A DNA stretch of 58,003 nucleotides, taken from assembly GCA_029932675.1 (NCBI GenBank), contig JAOZPP010000012.1:2096-60098 (forward strand), in the 5' to 3' direction. Below, in pieces: positions 8,001 to 14,849 of this stretch. The notes under the pieces are model-generated. The model saw nothing but the letters and a program-made list of their open reading frames with translations, ran no database searches and had not been told where the DNA came from. Every line of letters starts with the position of its first letter. The stretch's first letter is position 1. The position numbers and the translations under genes are program-made. This stretch comes from a bacterium. Its GTDB lineage: Bacteria; SM23-81; DAOVCL01.

Positions 8001-8137
8001 GTGACCACAGAGTCTTGACCAAGATAGGTGCGGAGGGAATCGGCATTTTGAAGGATAAGGGGCTCTTCGGCGGAAAAGCCCAGGATGGGAAGGAGGAGAA
8101 ATGAGATGGAGATAAAGATTTTCCTAGTTATATTCAT
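5093..8137 (-). CDS. lptD: LPS-assembly protein LptD-like, with OstA domain
   Basis: 1014 residues, longer than the roughly 780 of enterobacterial LptD. Signal peptide 1-22. The N-terminal third carries OstA/LptA-like repeats (KGNVQF, FTGNVQLKD, ADKLSYY). Near residues 470-490 is the family stretch KPVVLYIHDLPIAAIPFCIF, followed by the barrel to the C-terminal Phe. LptD with LptE inserts LPS into the outer leaflet. The extra length is a longer N-terminal OstA region. Many Bacteroidetes-type homologues are annotated only as putative LPS assembly proteins, so LPS transport is inferred from family. It sits between the ROK kinase (8-bp gap) and the DUF5686 gene. Confidence 0.85.
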   Translation of the reverse strand: MNITRKIFISISFLLLPILGFSAEEPLILQNADSLRTYLGQDSVVTYLKGNVQFQQGGTFLRSDEATWFKKRQLAVFTGNVQLKDSTTTVWADKLSYYQAKGRSLAEGRVRAWDKENQTKLTCGRMEYWRGEGRILATQNPLLEAREEEVPLTIGADSLEFFTHLNRGEARGKVSLRRGKLKATSGYGLFLLKEGRIILRGSPLIFQEGRRLTGRRMEIRLEDHRPKEVFVWEDARGEYESRDQRGEVTEWGWVTGREMSIAVADDELRAIKVKGNSTSFYSSPSDTGLAGENRASSDSCWVDFSAGRLSQVRMWGGVEGTYLSSSPEGGMDTVRYEAQSIVYSQGEIDLVGGAQLRYTSYKLEGDSIAYGIDSQLLQAQGQPVFWDGNQELKGEWMAYNLKTGRGRVRYGRSTYEQGIYRGEEIREVSQENILVKGGRFTTCDLDTPHYYFWSRKMKIIPKDKVIAKPVVLYIHDLPIAAIPFCIFPIKPGRHSGLLTFDLGLWEVSERFVRNLGYYFAPSPYWDATLSLDYYEKTGLLLKAQARYALRYRLQGQLRGSWKRERQWVGSELRHQQRWDLNFRHYHDLSPTWKLTADGLFVSDKSYYSDVGFSPQERMNRSLHSHLTLSKRWEQSSFNLSLDRYQNLDLGEITQSLPSVRYSHPPSPFIKGKKEESRWYQNIYLSFSSYLLHYSRKSGGAKEEHIGWENRLSLTGPQKLRWLTLSPAFNLEHTWWDKDKGGKYLVHNTTYDLSLRANTTIYGTFLAHWGRISGFRHILKPNLSYSWQPEFKNQDRFYSFAGIGPSGGERQTLGVGLNNIFQMKWGREKPKKLELATLNLTSSYNFKAPKRRWSDLRSNLRVRAYRGLGVTLTSTYDLYSDQDELTPPHLKSLSLTTDLSLSGWAGEEERRKPWRFGLSHRLYWIKGSPTKTEWLSGNFSFNPTLNWRISYQARYDLMERKLTSQSFKLHRDLHCWEAWFYWIPTGFRKGYYFRVNIKALPEIKVEKGKGIRGIF

Positions 8138-8145
8138 CCGGCGGC

Positions 8146-9093
8146 TCAGGGTTTGAGGATGAGGGCCGCGGCCCCGATTAGCCCGGCATCCTCCCCTAAG
8201 AGGGCGGGAATGACTTCTACCTTCTGGATCTCCTTGTTCATTGCCCTTTCAGCAAGGGTTCTTCTTATCGGCTCGAGGATAAGCTTGCCAGCCTGGGCAA
8301 CCCCTCCCCCTACGATGACCAACTCCGGGTTGAGGAGGTTTACCACGCCAGAGAGGGCAGCACCGATTATCTCCCCGGTCTCCCGGAAGATCTCCTGGGC
8401 TAACTTATCTCCCCTCAGGGCCACCTCTGCTATGAGCTTTGGGGTGAGCCTCCCCTCCTTATCAAGGGGGGAGAGGAGGCTATCTGGGTTTGCTTTAAGC
8501 CCGTTTCGAGCCCTTTCGATTATATATTCCGCCCCCACATACCTCTCCAAGCAGCCATAGTTGCCACACCGGCAGTGGGGGCCAAATATGTTCACCGGCA
8601 GATGGCCTATCTCTCCAGCTCCACCCTTGCTGCCAGTAAAGAGCTTCCCAGCGAGGACCAATCCCCCTCCCACACCTGTGCCTAAGGTTATACAGATGAA
8701 GTCCTTGACCCCTCTTCCGGCCCCAAAATGGAGTTCACCCAAGGCGGCTGCATTAACATCGTTGGCCACCTCCACCCTAAGGGCTAACTTTCTCTCCAAT
8801 TCTTCTTTTACATTTACCTCTCTCCACCCAAAGAGGTTGGGCGGGTCCCTCACTATGCCTGAGGTAGGCTCTACAAGGCCTGGGCAACCAACCCCTAAAC
8901 CGGCTACCTCATCGCCTCTTCTTAACCCCTCTACCAAATTAGCTATTTGGGCCAGGATCCTCTTCGGTCCCTCCCGAGACAGGGTCTGGGCGCTCTCCCT
9001 CCTCAGGATCTGGCCCTGGAGGTTGACCACTCCCCCCTTAATATATGTTCCCCCCAAATCGACCCCAATGGCTAATTTCCCTTCTTCCCTCAA
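8146..9093 (-). CDS. ROK-family sugar kinase (glucokinase-like)
   Basis: The phosphate-binding motif GVDLGGTYIKGG lies close to the N-terminus, the sugar-binding GHLPVN stretch follows mid-protein, and the ROK zinc motif CRCGNYGCLE is intact. These fit an ATP-dependent kinase for glucose or an N-acetyl-hexosamine; the sugar cannot be told from sequence. No ATG precedes the core. A TTG at 9093 has GGAGGGG just upstream and is chosen over a more distant TTG at 9129, which lacks one. It begins the ROK-lptD-DUF5686 operon. Confidence 0.85.
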   Translation of the reverse strand: MREEGKLAIGVDLGGTYIKGGVVNLQGQILRRESAQTLSREGPKRILAQIANLVEGLRRGDEVAGLGVGCPGLVEPTSGIVRDPPNLFGWREVNVKEELERKLALRVEVANDVNAAALGELHFGAGRGVKDFICITLGTGVGGGLVLAGKLFTGSKGGAGEIGHLPVNIFGPHCRCGNYGCLERYVGAEYIIERARNGLKANPDSLLSPLDKEGRLTPKLIAEVALRGDKLAQEIFRETGEIIGAALSGVVNLLNPELVIVGGGVAQAGKLILEPIRRTLAERAMNKEIQKVEVIPALLGEDAGLIGAAALILKP

Positions 9094-9160
9094 TCCCCCT
9101 CCATGTAGACTGAAAATTGTAAATATCAAATTAGGGTATTGTTCATTGCCCTTTCTTATT

Positions 9161-9231
9161 GGACGCGGATAAACGCAGGTTGACTGGATCTTAGATATTC
9201 TCCTCTGCGGATATCGGCGAAATCTGCGTCC
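9161..9231. repeat. Imperfect 71-bp palindromic repeat
   Basis: Ends are GGACGCGGATAAACGCAGG and ...AATCTGCGTCC, with an inner CTGCGGATAT stretch, giving an imperfect inverted repeat that fills the gap between the ROK kinase and trmO. It resembles the small palindromic elements scattered between genes in many environmental genomes. Confidence 0.5.
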
Positions 9232-9237
9232 TACTAC

Positions 9238-9696
9238 TTAATCCGTCGTATCTACGTTATTCAACCAGCCGAACTTAGCTTCAGATTTCTGATCCCTTAA
9301 AGTATAGGGCTTGAGGTCAAAGATAGGGCTCCCTTCGACCATATCCAAACCATCAACCTTGAGGAATCTGCCCTCCCTCTTCAATAACTTCACTATCGTA
9401 AGCCCCAAGCGGTTTGGCCGATGAGGGCTTCTGGTGGCAAACACCCCCCTCTCCTTTCGAGGGTGATAGGGAGGATGGGCTGTCAGCTTCTCCTCATCCG
9501 AGAGGTGGAAACCCCAGATGACGAAGAGATGGGAGAAACCATCAATATCCTTCAGCCCTGGCTCATACTCCGGATATACCTCGATCTCCCCTTTGGCTTT
9601 TTGGGAGGCACTGACCTCCTGAGGGGTTATAAACCCCGAATGGACAATTCCAATTGGTTTTAGGATGAAGCTGGTTGAGGTTTTATCGGCACTCAT
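9238..9696 (-). CDS. trmO: tRNA (N6-threonylcarbamoyladenosine-37) methyltransferase, TrmO family
   Basis: 152 residues of the TsaA/TrmO beta-barrel family. TrmO methylates the t6A37 base of threonine tRNA using S-adenosylmethionine. Visible motifs are KPIGIVHSG at the start, DIDGFSHLFVIWGFH, and FATRSPHRPNRLGLT, the last being the signature that binds SAM and tRNA. It lacks the C-terminal domain of E. coli TrmO, like many short homologues. The ATG at 9696 overlaps the stop of the upstream nucleotidyltransferase (ATGA), supporting this start over a longer frame from 9813. Confidence 0.88.
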   Translation of the reverse strand: MSADKTSTSFILKPIGIVHSGFITPQEVSASQKAKGEIEVYPEYEPGLKDIDGFSHLFVIWGFHLSDEEKLTAHPPYHPRKERGVFATRSPHRPNRLGLTIVKLLKREGRFLKVDGLDMVEGSPIFDLKPYTLRDQKSEAKFGWLNNVDTTD

Positions 9697-10142
9697 CCTC
9701 CCCGCTTTTCTGAATTTTCTGGTGGCCAAAGCTTCACGGCCTTTTTCCGACTTACTAAAGGAGTTCCATGTTCCACCTGACCGTTTGAGCTGTATTGACC
9801 TGACCCGATCCACTTTGTAGCCTCGTATTCTGCCTCGTTGGAGGACAATTTAGTCCACTTCCAAATAGCAAGGCTTCCTGACTTGGGAGAGCCCCACGGT
9901 TTCTCAAATTGTCCATCCGAGCTGTATACAACGAGGAGGTCCACATTTGACCAGTGTAACTCTTTGTCCAGTCGTAATTGGTTAAAAGTTTCCCGATCAG
10001 CGAAGACAATAAAGTCCCAATCAGAGCTTTCCCTCTCTTCACTATTTGCACGAGAACCAATAAGCCATACCGAACGTATACCTGGGTAGCGAGCTACCAG
10101 AGTGCATAAGTATTCTCTAATTTTTGGTTCGATTTTTGGCAT
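9693..10142 (-). CDS. MNT-type nucleotidyltransferase domain protein
   Basis: 149 residues. Near residue 28 is GSRA, followed by SSDWDFIVF, the GSxA...DxDh signature of minimal nucleotidyltransferases, and a third acidic strand (NVDLLVVY) supplies the last metal ligand. Many such proteins are MNT antitoxins that AMPylate a HEPN toxin, but no HEPN gene is adjacent. It lies 53 bp downstream of the helicase-PLD gene and overlaps trmO by 4 bp. The C-terminal 50 residues show no domain. No good ribosome-binding site precedes the ATG. It may be a partner of the helicase or a toxin-antitoxin leftover. Confidence 0.7.
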   Translation of the reverse strand: MPKIEPKIREYLCTLVARYPGIRSVWLIGSRANSEERESSDWDFIVFADRETFNQLRLDKELHWSNVDLLVVYSSDGQFEKPWGSPKSGSLAIWKWTKLSSNEAEYEATKWIGSGQYSSNGQVEHGTPLVSRKKAVKLWPPENSEKRGG

Positions 10143-10195
10143 GGAGATATCTCAAGTATTATTGGACAAGACGATCCAGAAAGGTTTTTGCATCA

Positions 10196-13100
10196 TCAGC
10201 AATCGTCCCTATATTCTTTTAGAATTTTCAACACGATATCCTCATAGCCTCTAATGTTAGTTCTGTTTCTCATGAATTCTGGTAGTGACAGAAGTTGTTC
10301 AACGGTTTTGGGAGGATCGTTAAGCAGATTTTCAATAGTGTCGTTAAACAAAACAGCAAAGTTGGGAATTCTTTTATCATCCGCAATTACCCATCTCAAT
10401 TTCTTAAGCATGCTTCTGTAATATTCTTTTACCTCTCGTTTGTTTTTTGGCAGTTCCCTGTGTTTTGGACGCACCCTGTCCAAGATGTTTTGGAATTTTT
10501 GGGGGGGTAAAACAGGCTTTAATATATATCCACTTTTTGTAAGACACTCGCGCATCTTTGGGTCCTTCGCTAAAACAGAAAACACCTTTTGCAACTTAGA
10601 CTTGCTGTCGCTTCTAATCATCATTTCTTTTGAACTATGATTGAATGAAAGCACATTTAGACTGCCTGCATATAATATGTGGCCGTCTATAGCAACTATC
10701 TTTTCATGTGTTCCGTAGCGTTCCTGTATTTTTATCCCTATATTTTTTAGTGCACGGTATAAGCCTTCTAACTCTCGCTCTCTGCTCATTTGTTCCCCTG
10801 GCGGTTTAGTGATTATCCCAACATTTACTCCTCTTGATAAGAGGTCCGTTAAGTAAGGCATTAACTTTTCTATGCGATTGGTGGTCATATAGCCAGATAT
10901 AAAGAGGACCTCTTTTTGCGCGTTTTTCAAGTCTTGAATGAGACTTGGATAGAAACTTTTCTGGTTAAATACCGCTTCTTTCCTTAACAGTTCTTCTACG
11001 TTGAACAACGCAATATCCGGATATTCCTCTGTTGGCACATAATATGGGACGAGGGTAGAGCTGTCTATAAATTGTCCACGCTTCAACAAATCGGCTATAA
11101 TCTTTCTAAGCACTGATCCTTTGGGTAAGTTATTCAGCATAAGTTGGTTATGGGATATTATCACCAGTTTTTCCTGTGGCCTTGAGAATGCAACGGTAAG
11201 TAATCTTCTTGCTTCGTTTTCACTTTGGTCTTTCTTCAAGTAGAGCTCATGTTTATCATTTAGTAATATGCCAATCTTCCTCGTGCCTAATGCTTCCACA
11301 AGGTCGAATATTATGTACCTCTTTTCTCTACCCTGAAAGGTGTGAACTGTTCCCACCTCAACATCTTCCCACCTTGATTCTTTTAACATTTCTCTTAAAA
11401 AGCTGGCTTGACTTCTATAAGGTGTTATGATTCCTATATCTTTCTGTTCAATGAGATTGCCTTCAATCAAATCGTGAAGCACCTTTTCAACCACCTCAAC
11501 ATTGTACAGGTTATAACGAGACCTCCGTTTTGGCCCTAACTTTTCAGTTGATACACAGGCATTAACCTTGGTTGTGTCAATAATTACCACTCTATGTTTA
11601 GGCATTGGAATCAAAATGTTGTCATACTTACGGTAATCTTTGTCTATTTCAGGTCTTGTGTTATATAAATTTCCGTAGAAATTGAGATTTACGATTTTGA
11701 ATATCTCATCGTGCATTCTGTATTGAAGGTTTAGACTTTCAATGCGTGGGTCATGTGGCCTATTCTCTGTTGCATTTGCCTCTTGAAATATGTCCCTCCC
11801 AAGCCACTTTTGGGCAGCGTCCGTTGCTGCTAATTTTATGGGTGCTAACTGGCGTGGATCTCCGAAAATCGATACTTTTTCTTTTGCTAAGGAGCATACA
11901 TAGAAAACCATTGGTAAAGGGGCAATACTGGCTTCATCAATGAGGACAACATCAAACCGTATACCCGATAGTATCGGATCAGTAAAGGTCCTTGCTAATG
12001 TACTCACTATCACCTTTGCATTATCTAAGATTCCTTCATTTAATTTGGAGATTCTGTCATCAATTTCTGCAATCTTGGTTTTAGCGTTCTCTAAAGTGCC
12101 TTCTGTCTTTTTTAGAACTTCTTCAATCTGCTCTAAATTTTTACATTGTGGAAGCTTCATAGATGCTTTTGATACCAAGGAATTAAGCTTTTGTAGTTCA
12201 GCAGAAAGTAATCCCAGCCGCTTCTCTTCTTTAAATCTGTTTTTGGTTTCACTCGTCTTTTCGTTTTCCAAGTGGACAATCTCTAATCTGAGATTTTTGG
12301 GCCTTGTCCCTTTCAAAAAGTTAATTATTGCATTTCTTCCCTCTGCAATGGATAAAAGTTGCTTTTTTTGAGAAATAATCTGATTCAATTCTTCTTCTCG
12401 TTGAATATATCCTCTGATAAGGTCTTCACTCTCAATAATATTTTCTTTACAATTTTCTACGCGCTCTGCCAAATTTCTATGTTCTAAAAATCTTTGTTTA
12501 TATCCGTAATATAGTTCGTTCTTCTGCATTAAAGAATTCATCAAATTATTCAATCTTTCCCTTTCTTCCCGTAAATCTCTGCTCAGGTTTTCGCGTATTT
12601 CTTCAATGGTGAAGGGTTTTACATCCTGTAGGACTGGTGTTCCTATCCTGACTATTTCTCCGTCCTTGAGGAGATTTTTAACTGTTGCTTCGTGCCCATA
12701 TTTGAGAAAGTGCTTTATCACATTGTCACAAGCAACATTGGTATGACAAGACACTAAAACCTTCTTCCCATTGTTGGCAAAGTCATTGGCCACATTAACA
12801 AGTGTCCTTGTTTTCCCAGTGCCAGGAGGGCCATGAACAAATGCTACTTCATTTCCAAGGCAAATTTTCATAGCTTTTGTTTGAAAGTCATCAAGGTTCT
12901 TCTCGTCGGTATCTGTTAAAATAAAAACAGGTTTTCCTTCCGAGCACTTTAAAGGTATGCGATTGAATGTTTTAAGCGCTAAATCAACATCCTGAGATTC
13001 CAGAGACGGCAATGCCTCTTTCAATTTTCTTAGAACATAAGTTGCATCAACACTTAAAAGAGCAGATGGAATCTCTTCTTCCTCAAAATCCCATATGCGG

Positions 13101-13660
13101 ATTTCTAATTTGAAGTCTAAGAAACTAACGATTGTTGCTCGGTAGTTCTTTCCCCTAATCTCTATTTGGGCAGGGGTTTCATCAATGACCGGCACTTTTC
13201 TTTCTATATTAAACCGATATATACCGTATCCAGCTATTTCCCCTACCAATTTGCCGTCTTTTAACATTACACTTATATTTCCGCCTCGAGTTTTTACGAC
13301 CTTAATTTCATCTTCTAATGCCTCATCAAATTCAGCTAATAACTCACTAACGATGTTTGATGCTTCTTCGCTTTGTAGTGGATATCTAAAATATGTTCCA
13401 CATTTTGGACAAGTAACTTGTAAAGTTTCTGTAGTGTTGGGTATTCTTAATTCTTGCCCGCAATCTGGATTCGGGCACACGATAACAATTTCATCCTTGA
13501 TGGTTTCTTCTTGTAGCTCTTCTACGCTATGAAGAGTTCCCGTGTCTTTATCAAAGAAGAAGGTTTCAGAGCAATCATCATAAGGGCAGTCATAGTACCC
13601 TGATTCTGAAACATCCTCCATATCCAATTCTTTTCCACAATAGGGACAGTTTCTAATCAT
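10196..13660 (-). CDS. Zinc-ribbon / SF1 helicase / PLD nuclease / HRDC protein, Mokosh type II-like
   Basis: 1154 residues. Residues 1-95 hold paired CxxC motifs (CPYC, CPYDDC, CPNPDC, CPKC), i.e. zinc ribbons. Then comes an SF1B (Upf1/DNA2-like) helicase: Walker A GPPGTGKT near 280, Walker B LIDEAS near 573, GDPRQLAP near 602, QYRMHDEIF and GTVHTFQGRE near 775. A coiled coil of about 200 residues is inserted after motif Ia. Near 987 is a single PLD motif HEKIVAID...GSLN. The last 70 residues resemble an HRDC nucleic-acid-binding domain. One-gene helicase-PLD fusions of the COG1112 type are known as anti-phage Mokosh type II; assignment here is by architecture only. The gene is visibly AT-richer than its neighbours and uses more A/T-ending codons, suggesting transfer. 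Confidence 0.8.
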   Translation of the reverse strand: MIRNCPYCGKELDMEDVSESGYYDCPYDDCSETFFFDKDTGTLHSVEELQEETIKDEIVIVCPNPDCGQELRIPNTTETLQVTCPKCGTYFRYPLQSEEASNIVSELLAEFDEALEDEIKVVKTRGGNISVMLKDGKLVGEIAGYGIYRFNIERKVPVIDETPAQIEIRGKNYRATIVSFLDFKLEIRIWDFEEEEIPSALLSVDATYVLRKLKEALPSLESQDVDLALKTFNRIPLKCSEGKPVFILTDTDEKNLDDFQTKAMKICLGNEVAFVHGPPGTGKTRTLVNVANDFANNGKKVLVSCHTNVACDNVIKHFLKYGHEATVKNLLKDGEIVRIGTPVLQDVKPFTIEEIRENLSRDLREERERLNNLMNSLMQKNELYYGYKQRFLEHRNLAERVENCKENIIESEDLIRGYIQREEELNQIISQKKQLLSIAEGRNAIINFLKGTRPKNLRLEIVHLENEKTSETKNRFKEEKRLGLLSAELQKLNSLVSKASMKLPQCKNLEQIEEVLKKTEGTLENAKTKIAEIDDRISKLNEGILDNAKVIVSTLARTFTDPILSGIRFDVVLIDEASIAPLPMVFYVCSLAKEKVSIFGDPRQLAPIKLAATDAAQKWLGRDIFQEANATENRPHDPRIESLNLQYRMHDEIFKIVNLNFYGNLYNTRPEIDKDYRKYDNILIPMPKHRVVIIDTTKVNACVSTEKLGPKRRSRYNLYNVEVVEKVLHDLIEGNLIEQKDIGIITPYRSQASFLREMLKESRWEDVEVGTVHTFQGREKRYIIFDLVEALGTRKIGILLNDKHELYLKKDQSENEARRLLTVAFSRPQEKLVIISHNQLMLNNLPKGSVLRKIIADLLKRGQFIDSSTLVPYYVPTEEYPDIALFNVEELLRKEAVFNQKSFYPSLIQDLKNAQKEVLFISGYMTTNRIEKLMPYLTDLLSRGVNVGIITKPPGEQMSRERELEGLYRALKNIGIKIQERYGTHEKIVAIDGHILYAGSLNVLSFNHSSKEMMIRSDSKSKLQKVFSVLAKDPKMRECLTKSGYILKPVLPPQKFQNILDRVRPKHRELPKNKREVKEYYRSMLKKLRWVIADDKRIPNFAVLFNDTIENLLNDPPKTVEQLLSLPEFMRNRTNIRGYEDIVLKILKEYRDDC

Positions 13661-13731
13661 TGCATGTCATCATTGAGATTATTATTTTTCTCGCTTGGAC
13701 TGGTTCCTACTGTGCCATCAAGGGGCGCCAA

Positions 13732-14607
13732 CTACCGCACTAATACCATCTTCCTCGTCTTTTCTACCTTAAACCTATCATCTGCCACCTTTAACCTACA
13801 GAAGTAGACCCCACTGGATACTTTTCTGCCTGAGTCATCCCGCCCGTCCCACAGAACTCGGTAATTACCCCCAGGTTGCTTCTCATCCACCAAGGTTCTC
13901 ACCACTTGCCCTAAGATGTCGTAGACCTTGAGGGTGGTGCGGTGTGGCCTGATCCCTGATAATTGATAGCTTATTACTGTAGTTGAATTAAAGGGATTTG
14001 GATAGTTCTGGGATAAGGCAAAATCCTGAGGCAGGCCAAGATTGTTATCTCCTGGCTCATGTACTCCTTCCCAATCCCAACTTACAACCTTGGCATAAAT
14101 GTCCCAGCCTTTGGAGCGACGGGCATCCTCCCAGGTAAAGACGATTCTATCATTGTTGAGGGCTATCGAGGGATGTAGTTGATCTGGATTAGGCACATCT
14201 GGCCTTTGATTGACCAAGTAGTTCCCTCCCCAGCGGGTGCCATCAGCGTGGTATCGTTGAGCATAGATATCCCACTCACCATTGCGTTTATCTCCCCAAC
14301 AGATGACGAAATTACCCGATGAGTCGATGGCAATGGCGGAAGACCACTGATCACATCCACTTGTTGTGTCGTCATTGACGAGGAAGTCGTCCTTGATAAT
14401 GCCAAGTATTGTGCTTGCTCCCTCTGGCTTGAGCGGCCTTCCTGCTGATGGTGATGTAAGTAGTTGATGGCTTCCTTTCAATCTATGGTGAGGAAAGCCA
14501 CTCTCACCATCTATCGAGCAGAACTGGGCAAGGCAATGGCTCGCTGCTCCCAGGGGGAGCAGGAGCGTGAGTGAAAGAGTGAAACTTGCCTTATGCACCT
14601 TTCTCAC
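13732..14607 (-). CDS. Secreted protein with YPNPFN C-terminal sorting/FlgD-like domain
   Basis: 291 residues. The signal peptide has a long hydrophobic core and likely ends at CLAQ near residue 28. The middle has two short repeats of the type SIALNN-DRIVFTWEDARRS and AIAIDSSGNFVICWGDKRNGEWDIYAQ, a pattern seen in beta-propeller-like surface proteins. The last 90 residues are a typical FALSQNYPNPFNSTTVISY start followed by KVYDILGQVVRTL and SGVYFCRLK, as used for export and cell-surface sorting in Bacteroidetes-like bacteria. It is short for its kind, so it may be a reduced version of a longer protein. It has an unusual structured leader (14682-14749). Confidence 0.75.
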   Translation of the reverse strand: MRKVHKASFTLSLTLLLPLGAASHCLAQFCSIDGESGFPHHRLKGSHQLLTSPSAGRPLKPEGASTILGIIKDDFLVNDDTTSGCDQWSSAIAIDSSGNFVICWGDKRNGEWDIYAQRYHADGTRWGGNYLVNQRPDVPNPDQLHPSIALNNDRIVFTWEDARRSKGWDIYAKVVSWDWEGVHEPGDNNLGLPQDFALSQNYPNPFNSTTVISYQLSGIRPHRTTLKVYDILGQVVRTLVDEKQPGGNYRVLWDGRDDSGRKVSSGVYFCRLKVADDRFKVEKTRKMVLVR

Positions 14608-14681
14608 CTCCTTAGTGCTTAGCTTCCTGTCAGGCAGAGCCCTAACAGCACTATCAAAGTGCGGTGGAATGATCTGTTCGC

Positions 14682-14749
14682 AGGTAGCAAAAGTCCTACC
14701 CTGTTACCCTACCTTTGCCGTCAGATGAGGGCATCTGACGGCTCTTGCT
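14682..14749 (-). ncRNA. Candidate structured RNA leader
   Basis: On the minus strand AGCAAGAG pairs with CTTTTGCT (8 pairs, one G-U), enclosing a perfect 11-bp hairpin (GCCGTCAGATG / CATCTGACGGC, 14717-14742) and a GGTAGGGTAACAGGGTAGG segment. The same AGGTAG can instead pair with CTACCT at the 3' edge, so two mutually exclusive folds exist. It lies about 75 bp upstream of the secreted-protein start. It does not fit the cyclic-di-GMP or other riboswitch consensus I know. It could also be a REP-type palindrome. Confidence 0.3.
14687..14700 (-). promoter_or_regulatory. Weak sigma-54-like promoter match
   Basis: Minus strand GG (14700-14699), 10 bp, GC (14688-14687) within ...GGTAGGACTTTTGCT. 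The -12 box TTTTGCT is good but the -24 box is GGTAG instead of GGCAC. It overlaps the RNA structure, so the two readings compete. Confidence 0.2.
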
Positions 14750-14793
14750 GAAAGGGATAATTCACACCAAGCATTTATGACCGATGGTTGAGC

Positions 14794-14815
14794 GGTCAGA
14801 TCCCCTGATCTGACC
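14794..14815. repeat. Perfect 9-bp-arm palindrome
   Basis: GGTCAGATC, 4 bp, GATCTGACC, with no T-run on either side, between mutS and the secreted-protein gene. It is one of three palindromes within 160 bp. Confidence 0.7.
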
Positions 14816-14849
14816 ACAGCAGAACAGGGGGATCTGCCACCATCTGCAG

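Noticed and set aside
8561-9172. Plus-strand 203-residue ORF
   Set aside because: It is the antisense shadow of the ROK kinase, proline/serine-rich with no recognisable domain.
10159-10196. A HEPN toxin fragment beside the MNT protein
   Set aside because: Only about 12 codons remain and they cannot be assigned to any family.
13661-13731. TGGCAC before the helicase-PLD gene as a sigma-54 promoter
   Set aside because: The -12 box (TTGCW) is absent at the required spacing.
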